A stretch of 22,375 nucleotides of DNA. Origin: a virus. The position numbers and the translations under genes were made by a program. A model generated the notes under the pieces. The model saw only the letters and a list, made by a program, of their open reading frames with translations. It ran no database searches and had not been told where the DNA came from. The stretch lies in IMG/VR virus record IMGVR_UViG_3300045135_000141, positions 1 to 22,375 of that record; one strand, given 5' to 3'. Of the stretch, positions 1-9,084 are shown piece by piece (the stretch's first letter is position 1; each line of letters begins with the position of its first letter).

Positions 1-446
1 CTGTTAACTTGAATACATTTCGTATTAAAAGAAACGAAGACCTAGAGGTAGAAACTGTTAAGTTAAAAGTACTTAACTACGAAGAATACCTTGACAAGTA
101 TGCTGATTCTGAGTATAACTCTATTAACACAGGACAACCACGGTTTGTTGTACGTGCACCTAGTTTAGAACTCCTCTTTATACCTACTGCTGATAAAGCA
201 TATGAAGTAGTCTATGAGTATTATACAGTTGGCTTTAACCTCAACTTAGCTACAGATGTACCAAACTTACCTGAAGCATATGAGCATGTCATTGTCGATG
301 GCGCTATGTATTATGTCTATCAGTTCCGTGGAGACTTTCAGGCAGCCAATCTAGCACTTCAAAAGTTTGAACAAGGTATTAAACAACTTCGCAGCATCTA
401 TATTAACCGCACTGAATACTTACGAGATACACGGGTTCATTACTAA
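1..446 (+). CDS. Tail tube protein A-like (T7 gp11-like head-tail adaptor), 5' end cut by window
   Basis: The frame is open from the first complete codon at base 3, so the true start lies upstream. A TTG at 9 gives 145 residues but is probably internal. The visible part is mixed alpha/beta and ends in a helical tail rich in Q, F and K, with a YYVYQFRGDFQAAN-type segment near residues 101-114. This style is seen in podovirus gp11-like tubular proteins that join portal and nozzle. The next gene begins inside its stop codon (TAATG at 444-448), which suggests coupled translation. The order (this gene, a nozzle-like gene, the tail fibre) matches a podovirus tail module. The family call rests on sequence style and synteny. 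No catalytic motif exists to confirm it. Confidence 0.55.
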   Translation, partial: VNLNTFRIKRNEDLEVETVKLKVLNYEEYLDKYADSEYNSINTGQPRFVVRAPSLELLFIPTADKAYEVVYEYYTVGFNLNLATDVPNLPEAYEHVIVDGAMYYVYQFRGDFQAANLALQKFEQGIKQLRSIYINRTEYLRDTRVHY

Positions 447-1984
447 TGGCAACACAGTGGCAGACATTTCCTATTGAGTTTAGAGGTGGTCTTATCTCTA
501 ATCTCAGTCCGTTACAGCACGGCGCTAATGCTGTAGGTTCTGCTACTATTCTGCAGAACTTTGAACCATCTAAAGAGGGTGGTTACAGTAAGCTGCGTGG
601 CTATGAAAAGTACGACAGTGATGTTGTCCCTGGTACAGGCCCAGTTGTAGGTGTTAAGGTTATAAACAACGACGAAGTATTAGCAGTTCGTAGTGATACA
701 ACTTCTAGCGTGGTGTATCATAGCTCAGGTACAGGTTGGGCATCTAAGCATACCATGGCTTACAACGGCGGAAAGGTGAGGTTCACAGATCTTAACTTTG
801 GTGTAGGGCATAAAGTCTTAATGGTAGATGGGGTTAACTACCCTGCTGTGTTTGATGACGCTACTAATACAATAACATCTATTACAGGCAATACTGATGT
901 AGAAGGTGCACAATACGTAGCTGTATTTAAGACTACCGTATTTTATGCAAAAGGTACAAACCTATACTTTACTGCGCCTAGTACGTATGATGATTTTTCT
1001 GCTGCTAATGGTGGTGGTGTTATTAACGTAGCACACCAGATTACAGGCTTAGCAGTGTTCAGGGATCAGCTTATTGTATTTTGTCGTAACAGCATTAAGC
1101 GTATTACAGGTTCAACGACTGCTGACTTTGTTATGGCACCTATCACAGATACAATAGGTTGTATCAGCGGTGATACCATTCAAGAGGTAGGCGGTGATAT
1201 TATGTACGCTTCGCCTGACGGTCTACGCCTACTAAGTGCTACAGATCGTATAGGTGACTTTGGTCTAGATATTTCATCAGACCCTATAGCTAAAGATGCA
1301 GATTTATTCTTAAAGTCTACTTCTGATTTTTGCTCTGTCGTGCTGCGTGAGAAAGCGCAGTATCGTGTATTTGCTTATCTATCAGCAGAACAGAGGCCTG
1401 CAGCAAAAGGTCTTCTTGCTACAAAGATTGTTGCACAAGGTGGTTCAGGTTTTGAGTGGGCTACTCTTAAAGGTATTAAGGCTTACGTAGCAGACAGTAA
1501 GTACACAGAGAGTTTTGATGAAACAGTTATCTTTGCTAATGAGGATGGCTATGTGTATCAATTAGAATCTGGTTCTAGCTTTGATGGTTCTATTATTGAA
1601 GCTATCTTCGAATCTCCTTACATGCCTATTACAGACCCTCAAATACGTAAGACGTTCTACAAGATGACTTTGTATGCTGAGCCTCTAGGTAACATGTATA
1701 TAGACTTCAACCTCAAGTTCGACTTTGGTGCCAATGCAAGTATAGGACATATTCAACCTAACACCATTAACCTTTCAAGTACTGGTAACTCAGTTTTTAT
1801 CTTTGGTAACACGGAATCAACCTACGGAATATCTACCTTTGGCGGTGAACTAGATAAAGTATATAGTGAAAATGTTATTGGTTCAGGTAAAACAGTAGCA
1901 CTTCGTATTGAGGACAACTCTTCTAACCCTTCATTTACTCTAGATACTATTCTGCTAGAGTTCAGACAAAACGATAGACAGTAA
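446..1984 (+). CDS. Probable tail nozzle / stabilisation protein (tail tubular protein B-like)
   Basis: A 512-residue, beta-rich protein with no signal peptide or membrane segment. The start overlaps the stop of the tail tube gene. The N-terminus (about residues 6-60) has the GGL..N..P..H pattern followed by a region of G-Y-SKLRGYEKYD type, common in podovirus nozzle/stabilisation proteins. Around residues 195-222 is a strand pair containing FRDQLIVFCRNSIKRITG, which resembles a beta-propeller blade. In T7 the equivalent gp12 forms the tail nozzle and contacts the fibres. Position between the tail-tube-like gene and the fibre gene supports that role here. The length is below that of T7 gp12 (about 790 aa), so it may instead be closer to the shorter stabilisation proteins of marine podoviruses. 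The function is inferred from position and general pattern. Confidence 0.5.
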   Translation: MATQWQTFPIEFRGGLISNLSPLQHGANAVGSATILQNFEPSKEGGYSKLRGYEKYDSDVVPGTGPVVGVKVINNDEVLAVRSDTTSSVVYHSSGTGWASKHTMAYNGGKVRFTDLNFGVGHKVLMVDGVNYPAVFDDATNTITSITGNTDVEGAQYVAVFKTTVFYAKGTNLYFTAPSTYDDFSAANGGGVINVAHQITGLAVFRDQLIVFCRNSIKRITGSTTADFVMAPITDTIGCISGDTIQEVGGDIMYASPDGLRLLSATDRIGDFGLDISSDPIAKDADLFLKSTSDFCSVVLREKAQYRVFAYLSAEQRPAAKGLLATKIVAQGGSGFEWATLKGIKAYVADSKYTESFDETVIFANEDGYVYQLESGSSFDGSIIEAIFESPYMPITDPQIRKTFYKMTLYAEPLGNMYIDFNLKFDFGANASIGHIQPNTINLSSTGNSVFIFGNTESTYGISTFGGELDKVYSENVIGSGKTVALRIEDNSSNPSFTLDTILLEFRQNDRQ

Positions 1985-1995
1985 GGACGTAACAC

Positions 1996-4542
1996 ATGGC
2001 AGGATATACACGTCAGGATACGACAAACAACATTGCTAATGGTAAAGTTATTGATGCAGACGATTTTGATGCAGAGTATAATGCCTTAGAATCTGCTTTT
2101 AATAGTATCACAGGACATTCCCATGATGGTACAGAAGGAGAGGGTGCGCCTATTACGGTTGTTGGCCCTACCCAAGATGTTATCGTTTCAGGCACACAGG
2201 TTCTACCTAAGACTACAAACACGCTAGACCTAGGCTCTGCTGCAGCACAGTACAAGAACGCTTGGTTTGATGGTACTGTAACAACAGATGTACTAAAGGT
2301 AGATCAGACAACTACTCTTACAGGCAATGTCACAGCCTCTGCAGATTTGTCTGTTGGTGGCAACCTTACTGTTACAGGTAATGCTACTATCGCAGGCAAC
2401 TTGACATTTGGTGATGCAGCTACAGATACTGTGTCTTTTGCAGCAGACGTAAACAGCCATATTCTTCCAGACGTTGATAACACATATGACTTAGGTAGCT
2501 CCACTAAAGAGTGGCGTAACTTGTATATTGATGGTACAGCTAACATTGACAGTCTTGTAGCAAATACAGCAGACATTAATGGTGGCACACTTGATGCGGT
2601 TACTATTGGTGGTACTACTGCGGGTGCTATTACAGGTACTACTATTAGTGCTACTTCGTTTGTTGGACCTCTTACAGGTAATGTTACAGGCAGTGTAACA
2701 GGGAACGTTACAGGCAACTTAACAGGTGATGTTACTGGTGACGTAACAGGTAATGTGACGGGTAATGTTACAGGCAACTTAACAGGCAATGTTACAGCAG
2801 GTACAATTACAGTTACGGGTACTGTTGATGGTGTAGACATTTCAGCATTTAAGAGTGCTTACGATAGCCACAACCATGATGGTCGTTACTACACAGAGAC
2901 GGAAGCAGACAACCGCTTCTTGAGAGATAGTGAGGTTACAAACCTAGCTCAAGTAAAAGCCTTTGATAGTGCTGACTACGCAACTGCTGCACAGGGTGTA
3001 AAAGCAGACGCTGCGTTGCCTAAGACAGGCGGTACAATGACAGGTAACATTACGTTTAATAGCACGCAGCTATTTGATGGACGTGATGTAAGCGCAGACG
3101 GTGCTACACTAGATGATCTAGAAAACAGAGTAGACACCCTAGAAACTGCACCTTCTACAAACCAAACGATTGTTGCAGGAGACGCCTTAACAGGAGGTGG
3201 CTCCACTAATACAGTAACGATTAACCACGCAGACACATCAGGTCAAGGCTCTGTAAACTTAGGCGGTCGTACTTACATTCAGGGTATCTATCTAGATAAT
3301 TATGGTCACGTTATAGATATTACAACTGCTACAGAGACAGTAACTGATACTAACACTAATAAACTTACAACCTTCCAAGTAGAGGATGGTGATGGTACAG
3401 AGGTCACTATCTCTCATGCTAAAGAGTGGAAGTTTGTTGAGGGTGGTGGTATTAACATTAACTGGACAGATACCTCTCCAGGTTCTGATGCAGACCCTTA
3501 TGACTTGATGTTCACTATCAATACAGGTGTAACTGCAGGTAACGGTCTGACTGGTGGTGGCACTCTAAATGCTACAAGAACTCTTCATGTAGGAGCAGGT
3601 AGTGGCATTACTGTTACTGCCGATACTGTTGCACACGCAGACACCTCTACTGCATCAAGTAGCAACAACTCTGGTCGTACTTATATTCAAGATATTACTC
3701 TTGATGGGTTTGGGCATGTTACAGCTATAGGAACTGCTACCGAAACAGTAACTAACACGACTTACACAGCAGGTTCTGGCCTTACCCTATCAGGTACAAC
3801 CTTTAGCCATACTGACACATCTAGCCAAAGCTCTGTCAACAACTCTGGTGGTACAGTTATTCAAGATGTTACTCTTGACGGGTTTGGACACGTGACGGGC
3901 CTTGTAAGTTATAATCTTGATGGACGTTACTACACAGAGACAGAAGCAAATAGTCTTTTTGTAAATGTCGCTGGTGACACCATGACAGGCAACTTGACGC
4001 TTAGTAGCGGTAATATCACAGTTGGCGGCACTGTCTATGGGCAAAGGTTTAGGCCCACAAGTACAAATAACTGGCTATTTGAGAACACCGCAGGTGAAGC
4101 TTTATATTACTATAATGACACAGCCCAGCTTTGGATATGGCGTCCAAATGGGGCAGACGAAGTAATGCGGGTGGATACAACTAGGTTAAAGGTCACAGGT
4201 AACATTGAGTACACAGGAACTATCACAGACGTATCAGACGATAACCTGAAGGAAAACAAAGTCCAGATTACTGGTGCACTTGATAAGATCGCAGCACTTA
4301 CAGGCTATACTTACAATATGGTCTATGAAGATGCAGATCAGACAGAAATGGGTGTCATTGCTCAGGATGTTCAGGCTGTTCTTCCTGTTGCAGTTAAGAA
4401 TATCAAACTAGATACCGATGGTGACGGAGCAGACGAAGGTTACCTTGGTGTTTCTTACGTCCAACTTATTGCTCCTATGATTGAAGCTATCAAAGAGTTG
4501 AAGACACGTGTAGAAGAACTCGAAGCACAGCTAAACGCATAG
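1996..4542 (+). CDS. Modular tail fibre with C-terminal S74 intramolecular chaperone
   Basis: An 848-residue receptor-binding-type fibre. A TAAGGA ribosome site precedes the ATG. The N-terminal region (residues 1-60) is the probable virion anchor, with GKVIDADDFDAEYNALESAF and a GHSHDGT turn. Two NT.DLGS....W segments (about 75-95 and 160-180) repeat. Ten tandem G-[NSD]-[VL]-T tetrapeptides cover residues 228-267. DGRYYTETEA occurs at 295 and 642. Three beta modules starting at H411, H547 and H605 share an I-Q-D-[IV]-x-L-D-G-[FY]-G-H-V type core. The C-terminus (747-848) fits a Peptidase_S74 trimerisation chaperone: S747-D-D-N-L-K752 matches the Ser-Lys cleavage region, followed by MGVIAQDVQ and a helical, coiled-coil-like end. 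In this family the chaperone trims itself off before Ser once the trimer has folded. Confidence 0.9.
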   Translation: MAGYTRQDTTNNIANGKVIDADDFDAEYNALESAFNSITGHSHDGTEGEGAPITVVGPTQDVIVSGTQVLPKTTNTLDLGSAAAQYKNAWFDGTVTTDVLKVDQTTTLTGNVTASADLSVGGNLTVTGNATIAGNLTFGDAATDTVSFAADVNSHILPDVDNTYDLGSSTKEWRNLYIDGTANIDSLVANTADINGGTLDAVTIGGTTAGAITGTTISATSFVGPLTGNVTGSVTGNVTGNLTGDVTGDVTGNVTGNVTGNLTGNVTAGTITVTGTVDGVDISAFKSAYDSHNHDGRYYTETEADNRFLRDSEVTNLAQVKAFDSADYATAAQGVKADAALPKTGGTMTGNITFNSTQLFDGRDVSADGATLDDLENRVDTLETAPSTNQTIVAGDALTGGGSTNTVTINHADTSGQGSVNLGGRTYIQGIYLDNYGHVIDITTATETVTDTNTNKLTTFQVEDGDGTEVTISHAKEWKFVEGGGININWTDTSPGSDADPYDLMFTINTGVTAGNGLTGGGTLNATRTLHVGAGSGITVTADTVAHADTSTASSSNNSGRTYIQDITLDGFGHVTAIGTATETVTNTTYTAGSGLTLSGTTFSHTDTSSQSSVNNSGGTVIQDVTLDGFGHVTGLVSYNLDGRYYTETEANSLFVNVAGDTMTGNLTLSSGNITVGGTVYGQRFRPTSTNNWLFENTAGEALYYYNDTAQLWIWRPNGADEVMRVDTTRLKVTGNIEYTGTITDVSDDNLKENKVQITGALDKIAALTGYTYNMVYEDADQTEMGVIAQDVQAVLPVAVKNIKLDTDGDGADEGYLGVSYVQLIAPMIEAIKELKTRVEELEAQLNA
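2677..2796 (+). repeat. Ten 12-nt repeats encoding G-[NSD]-[VL]-T in the tail fibre
   Basis: Ten consecutive in-frame 12-nt units of the form GGN-AAY/GAY/AGT-GTN/TTA-ACN encode residues 228-267 of the fibre. The protein repeat is nearly perfect, but third codon positions vary between units, so the array is old or under selection at the protein level. Such repeats probably form a regular beta structure that extends the shaft. Confidence 0.9.
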
Positions 4543-4554
4543 GGGAGATAGGTC

Positions 4555-4815
4555 ATGGGCAACATCTCCTTGACAGCAGAGGAATTAGAGGCTATGCTTG
4601 ACAGAGCAGCTAAGCGTGGTGCTAGAGAGATACTAGACCAGCTTGGCTTGCATGATGAGACTGCTGCTAATGACCTACGTGAAATGCGTAACCTCTTAGA
4701 CACATGGCGAGACACACGTAAGAGTATCTGGAATACCTTCGTTAAGATTTCAACTATCGCAATTATAACCTTTATCGCTGGCGCTGTATGGATGCAGGTC
4801 GGCAATGGTAAGTAA
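4555..4815 (+). CDS. Small one-helix membrane protein (DUF6127-like), candidate holin
   Basis: An 86-residue protein. A GGGAGATAGG ribosome site lies just before the ATG. The N-terminal two thirds is charged and helical (LTAEELEAMLDRAAKRGARE at 6-25, LREMRNLLDTWRDTRKS at 41-57). One hydrophobic helix follows at about 62-81, with a short polar tail. The pattern resembles DUF6127-type proteins found in alphaproteobacteria and their phages, recalled from memory. The gene sits directly after the tail fibre, the place T7 uses for its holin 17.5, so a role in membrane permeabilisation is plausible. A single helix is unusual for canonical class I/II holins but occurs in class III and T7-type holins. 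An alternative is an inner-membrane partner of the lysin. Confidence 0.6.
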   Translation: MGNISLTAEELEAMLDRAAKRGAREILDQLGLHDETAANDLREMRNLLDTWRDTRKSIWNTFVKISTIAIITFIAGAVWMQVGNGK

Positions 4816-4826
4816 GGACTACTATT

Positions 4827-7520
4827 ATGGCTAAACGATTTGCAGGCTTTACACCTGAACAGCTAGGAAAGATCATCCCTGAGATGTCGGGTATGCAGTC
4901 TGACGAACAGGCTAAGTTCCTGGCTGCTACGCCCAGCGCTGCTGCACGGGTTAACATGATGTCAGAGAAAGCTCGTGCAGCTATTGAAGGTCGTATAGGT
5001 ATGGCAGCAGGGGGTGTACCAAGTCAGTTCATTTCCTACGTGGATGCAGAGGGCCGCAACTCACAGAAGTTAAACCCAGAGTGGACAGCTTGGAAGAACC
5101 AACCTAAAACCCCCGCTCCTACAGTTAAGAAGCCTGCCACTACACCTGCTCCTGCAGTTAAGAAGTCCGCCACTACACCTGCTCCTGCAGTTAAGAAACC
5201 TCCAGTAACTCCAAAAACAGGCTCTGCACCTACACCTATTACCAATGGATATTCTGGCGGCAGGAAAGTTAATACTACCGATAGATTTATTACATACACA
5301 GATGCAGAAGGGCGTGTATCTCAGAAGCCAAATCCTGACTACGGTAAGCTTTATAATGTTGGCATTCCAAATCCTCCTAAAACACCTTCTAAAACACCTA
5401 CAACTATGCCTACGGAGCCTACGCAACCTCCTACAACACAACCTTCTACAGGCAAAGCACCTAGTAGGTGGATTACGTATGAAAATGAGGAAGGCTTAAT
5501 TAGTCAGAAACCAAATCCTGACTATGAAGTATGGAAAGAGACAGGAAAAACACCTGAGCAAATACAAGAAGAAGAACGTATTGCAGAGGAAGAAAAGCAA
5601 CAGCGTCGAGCAAATGCTGCTAAGAAGACCTTTGAAAGAACGCAGGGTGGTACTATTGATTTAGACAATGCTAAAAGTAATTTGGCTAATGAAGGTACAC
5701 GCTTAAATAACCTAAAGTCTGCACTAGATAATCTAGACCCTTCTAGTGAAAACTACGAGAAAGACTTAGCTAGGTATGAAGAAGCCATTAAAATGGCTGA
5801 AGCCGAATACAATAAGGCTGAAGAAAGTTACAAGCTAGCACAAGAGCAGTACTCGCTTTTGAATAAGCCTAGCAAAGATGAGCTACTAGGTACTGCTATT
5901 GATGATCCAAGCGCTTTAGTCTCAGAAGCTGACGTAAAAAAGATTGAGGTTACTGAAGATCAGTTCCTTGGCGATGATGTAGGTAAACTCTCTGATGAAA
6001 CGCCGAAGGCAGATGTAACTACTGCAGATGGAGATTACACAGCAGAAACACCAGAAGCTAAAGAAGCTGTTTCCGTAGATACGGCAACTGTTACTGCGGA
6101 AGTACAGGCCACACTAGATAAGCTAGAAGCGGCTACGGGTAAGCCAAGCGATGAAGCACTGGTTGATGCAGCTACTATGTCTCCAGAAGATCTAGCACAA
6201 CTTGGCCTATCTGCTGCACAGATTGAAGAAGCTATTCGTGTACAAAAACCTACAGAGCGTACCCTTCAAGAGGGTGAGCTTATCTCTGGCTCTAGCGTTG
6301 ACATGGATCGTGTCACAGAAGAGATTGACTATACTGCTGCAACAGGTACACCGTCTAGTCAAGCTACTGTACAAGGACAACTTACAGGCTTGATGAAGCA
6401 GTTTGAGGGTGGTGCTACACCTCCTTGGGCTGCAGGTGCTATGCGTGCCGCTGCTGCACAGATGGCTGCACGTGGTTTGTCTGCTTCCTCTATGGCAGGT
6501 CAGGCTATTGTACAAGCTACTATGGAATCCTCCATTAACATTGCTTCTGTAGATGCAGCTACCTTCTCTCGCTTTGAAGAGCGTAACCTATCAAACAAAC
6601 AACAGATGGCTGTACTTGCTGCAGAGCAACGTGCAAGCTTCCTTAACCTAGAGTTTACACAGGACTTCCAAGCTAAGGTAGAGAACGCATCTAAGATCAC
6701 AGAGATTGCTAATGCTAACTATAACACAGATGTACAGATTGCACTAGAGAACTCTCGTAATGCTCAGTCCGTACAACTTGCAAACTTGAATGCTCAGAAC
6801 GCTAAGATCCTAGCGGATGCTGCAGCTATGACTAACATAGACATGGCTAACCTTAACAACCGTCAACAGGCTGCTGTTACTAACGCTAAAGCTTTCCTTG
6901 AAATGGATATGGCTAACCTAGACAATGAGCAACAGACTGCTACGTTTAAGGCGCAGGGCTTAATCAATGCAATGTTCAATGACCAAGCTGCAGAGAATGC
7001 ATCACGTCAGTTTAACGCTACCTCACAAATGCAGACAGATCAATTCTACGACAACCTATCTGCTACTGTATCCATGTTTAATGCAGAACAGCGTAGCACT
7101 ATTGACCGCTTCAACGCAGGTGAGATAAACAGTGCTGAACAGTTGTATGTAAAGATGAAGGATGCACGTGAACAGTTTAACGCACAGAACTCTCTGTTGG
7201 TTGAACAAGCTAACACGGCGTGGCTTCAGTCTGTCTCTACTGCTGATACGGCTGCACAGAACTTAGCTAACCGTGATGCTGCACTTGCTGCAACAGGCCT
7301 GACTTCCATGGCATTTGAAGGGCTACTACAGGAGTCTCGTGATATTATGTCATTTGCATGGCAGACGGAGAACAACGACGCAGACCGTGCTGTACAACTC
7401 ATGCTAGGGAAGATGAAGATTGATGAGGCGAAATCTGCGGCTAAAGCTTCTGGTAGGGCTGGTTTCTGGGGTGCTATTGGTAAAGTTGCTGCCTCTGCAA
7501 TCTTCAAGGTTCCTAATTAA
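4827..7520 (+). CDS. Repeat-rich structural / internal virion-type protein (897 aa)
   Basis: Function not known. Three parts can be seen. (1) Residues 1-240 carry three copies of a roughly 20-residue module, [FW]-I-[ST]-Y-x(4)-G-x(2)-S-Q-K-x-N-P-[DE]-[YW], starting at 68, 154 and 215. They are separated by Pro/Thr/Lys linkers, including an 11-residue repeat of APAVKKPATTP type. (2) Residues about 245-360 are strongly charged and helical (coiled-coil-like), then an acidic Thr/Ala-rich stretch runs to about 500. (3) The C-terminal 350 residues are Ala/Gln/Asn-rich helix with repeats of N-L-[SND]-N-x-Q-Q near 588, 675 and 697, a composition seen in internal virion proteins of marine podoviruses. 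No membrane helix or enzyme motif was seen. The TAAGGA ribosome site fits the ATG at 4827. An ejected virion protein or tail-associated protein is inferred from position. Confidence 0.65.
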   Translation: MAKRFAGFTPEQLGKIIPEMSGMQSDEQAKFLAATPSAAARVNMMSEKARAAIEGRIGMAAGGVPSQFISYVDAEGRNSQKLNPEWTAWKNQPKTPAPTVKKPATTPAPAVKKSATTPAPAVKKPPVTPKTGSAPTPITNGYSGGRKVNTTDRFITYTDAEGRVSQKPNPDYGKLYNVGIPNPPKTPSKTPTTMPTEPTQPPTTQPSTGKAPSRWITYENEEGLISQKPNPDYEVWKETGKTPEQIQEEERIAEEEKQQRRANAAKKTFERTQGGTIDLDNAKSNLANEGTRLNNLKSALDNLDPSSENYEKDLARYEEAIKMAEAEYNKAEESYKLAQEQYSLLNKPSKDELLGTAIDDPSALVSEADVKKIEVTEDQFLGDDVGKLSDETPKADVTTADGDYTAETPEAKEAVSVDTATVTAEVQATLDKLEAATGKPSDEALVDAATMSPEDLAQLGLSAAQIEEAIRVQKPTERTLQEGELISGSSVDMDRVTEEIDYTAATGTPSSQATVQGQLTGLMKQFEGGATPPWAAGAMRAAAAQMAARGLSASSMAGQAIVQATMESSINIASVDAATFSRFEERNLSNKQQMAVLAAEQRASFLNLEFTQDFQAKVENASKITEIANANYNTDVQIALENSRNAQSVQLANLNAQNAKILADAAAMTNIDMANLNNRQQAAVTNAKAFLEMDMANLDNEQQTATFKAQGLINAMFNDQAAENASRQFNATSQMQTDQFYDNLSATVSMFNAEQRSTIDRFNAGEINSAEQLYVKMKDAREQFNAQNSLLVEQANTAWLQSVSTADTAAQNLANRDAALAATGLTSMAFEGLLQESRDIMSFAWQTENNDADRAVQLMLGKMKIDEAKSAAKASGRAGFWGAIGKVAASAIFKVPN
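5115..5197 (+). repeat. 33-nt tandem repeat encoding an 11-aa Pro/Lys/Thr linker
   Basis: Two full 33-nt copies (5115-5147 and 5148-5180) differ at only three bases. A third copy starts at 5181 and holds for about 17 nt before diverging. Each encodes A-P-[TA]-V-K-K-[PS]-A-T-T-P. Near identity at DNA level suggests a recent tandem duplication that lengthened the linker between modules one and two of the 897-aa protein. Confidence 0.85.
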
Positions 7521-7536
7521 TAAGGGTAATATATAC

Positions 7537-9084
7537 ATGGCTGATTTTCAAAACTTTACGTTTGATATTGAAAAGTACAAACAAGAACGCCCTAAAGAAG
7601 AACCTACTCCGCAGGGCTTAGCTTCTAAACCTGAACAGAATAAAGCAGAACCAGGGCAAGTTGATCCTATGGAAATGCTCAAGTCTGATATTGCTAGGTA
7701 TTCTGCTAGGTACTTCTCACCACGTCCCAAGGCTAGACCTGATGATGTATCCATCGAAGGTACAGGACCAGAAGTATTACGCCCTCAAGGTAGAAAGGGG
7801 CCAGAGGTAGTACGTCCTTCAGCTAAGCTGTCTGTAGTAGAACAGTGGGAAAAAGCTATGAAAGAGGCTAAAGACTTAACAGACTTTGAAAAGGAAGTAC
7901 TCCAGTCTGTAACTCCTAGCCTGGAGATGCGTGAAGAGCAGGGTATTACACAGTCTCGTAGAAGCCCTTACATCAAAGCTAATGATGCTGATGAACCTCT
8001 TCTAGAGCCTACGCCTATCGAGGAGTCTCCTCTACAGGATACAGGTACTGGCTTGATGTCTAGGGATTCTAATGTTGAGCAGGATGATTCTACACCTATT
8101 GTAACTACAGAAGATGTAGTGGCAGATGTACTTGAATCTGTAGAAGTTGAAACCCCTACGACAGAGGAAGCTACTGCTGTAGAGGACTCTGAAGGTGAGG
8201 GGTTGATGACACGCCCTGTGGCTAAACCTGACTGGATAAAAGAAGCGCAAGAATACTTAGGTCTCTCTGTTGATGGCCTTTGGGGTAAGAATTCTAAACG
8301 TGCTATGGCTTCGTTCCAGATGCAAAACGATCTCCCTATTACAGGGCAACCTGATTCAGATACAATGGCGGCTATGAGGAACGTAGATACGAAAGACCCT
8401 CGAAATCGTAAAGCACCCTCTAACCTCCTTACTGCAGACGGCAAAAAGCCTGAGATGGCTAAGGTGAAAGAGTGGGCAAAGTCTAACATTAAAGATCCTA
8501 CACGGGCTGCTGCATTTGTAGCTACAGTAGAGGCAGAATCAAAAAGATCCCTGACAGAGGGTGGGTATCTTTGGAGTAGGGATCTTGGTAGAAACAGGAC
8601 TCCAGAGGAGATCGCAAAGAAGCTAGGTGGTAGCTCATCAAGAAGAGCAGCATTCAGAGCACTTGCTTCAAATCCACTATATACCGAAGGTAGCAATGCA
8701 ACAAAGAATGCAATGATCTTTGATATATATTACGATGATCAGTATCGCAGTAAAGCTTATAAGTTAGGCAATACAGAAACTGGTGATGGGTCTAAGTTTA
8801 AGGGTAGGGGTTTGATTCAACTTACAGGGCGCAGAAACTATAAAGAAGTTGGCGATGTTTTGGGAATAGATCTTGTGAAAAACCCAGAGCTTGTGAATGA
8901 CCCTGAGTATGCAGTACCTGTTGCTCTTGCTTACTTGAATATAAAAGATAAGAACTTTTTTGGTAGAGATATTACTCAAAACAGTCTTGCATCTATCGTA
9001 GGTCACGCAGATGACGACAATAAAACAAAAGCAAAAGCCCGTTGGAAAAGAGTCACAGACTTAAAAAAAGAGATGTATAAATAA
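7537..9084 (+). CDS. Peptidoglycan hydrolase: PG-binding domain + GH19 (chitinase/lysozyme-like) lysin
   Basis: 515 residues from the ATG at 7537, preceded by AAGGG about ten bases upstream. The frame is open further upstream, but that part overlaps the previous gene and reads as out-of-frame sequence. Residues 1-230 are low-complexity, Pro/Glu/Thr-rich and probably disordered. Residues about 231-285 fit a peptidoglycan-binding-1 domain (LGLSVDGLWGKNSKRAMASF). Residues about 310-515 fit a GH19 lysozyme: VEAES with E334 in the place of the usual HES catalytic Glu, and GDGSKFKGRGLIQLTGR at 416-432 as the family hallmark. It should cut the glycan chain of the cell wall. It has no signal peptide, so it needs a holin or delivery in the virion. 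The long N-terminus and position among internal virion genes leave both endolysin and virion-associated lysin open. Confidence 0.85.
   Translation: MADFQNFTFDIEKYKQERPKEEPTPQGLASKPEQNKAEPGQVDPMEMLKSDIARYSARYFSPRPKARPDDVSIEGTGPEVLRPQGRKGPEVVRPSAKLSVVEQWEKAMKEAKDLTDFEKEVLQSVTPSLEMREEQGITQSRRSPYIKANDADEPLLEPTPIEESPLQDTGTGLMSRDSNVEQDDSTPIVTTEDVVADVLESVEVETPTTEEATAVEDSEGEGLMTRPVAKPDWIKEAQEYLGLSVDGLWGKNSKRAMASFQMQNDLPITGQPDSDTMAAMRNVDTKDPRNRKAPSNLLTADGKKPEMAKVKEWAKSNIKDPTRAAAFVATVEAESKRSLTEGGYLWSRDLGRNRTPEEIAKKLGGSSSRRAAFRALASNPLYTEGSNATKNAMIFDIYYDDQYRSKAYKLGNTETGDGSKFKGRGLIQLTGRRNYKEVGDVLGIDLVKNPELVNDPEYAVPVALAYLNIKDKNFFGRDITQNSLASIVGHADDDNKTKAKARWKRVTDLKKEMYK

Noticed and set aside
2677-2796. Tandem short repeats considered as a CRISPR-like array or origin iterons
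   Set aside because: Units are 12 nt, in frame, without spacers, and encode a regular fibre repeat.
2304-2840. 178-codon open frame on the minus strand opposite the fibre repeats
   Set aside because: Its Val/Pro/Thr/Leu repeats are the mirror of the GNVT codons; no ribosome site and it lies fully inside the tail fibre gene.
7420-7536. N-terminal extension of the lysin frame with a hydrophobic stretch, considered as a signal peptide
   Set aside because: It overlaps the end of the 897-aa gene in another frame and has no ribosome site; the ATG at 7537 has AAGGG at proper spacing and lies after the stop of that gene.
7968-8696. 242-codon open frame on the minus strand opposite the lysin
   Set aside because: Ser-rich composition arises from the antisense of Asp/Glu/Ala codons; no recognised domain, and the plus strand clearly encodes the PG-binding and GH19 parts.
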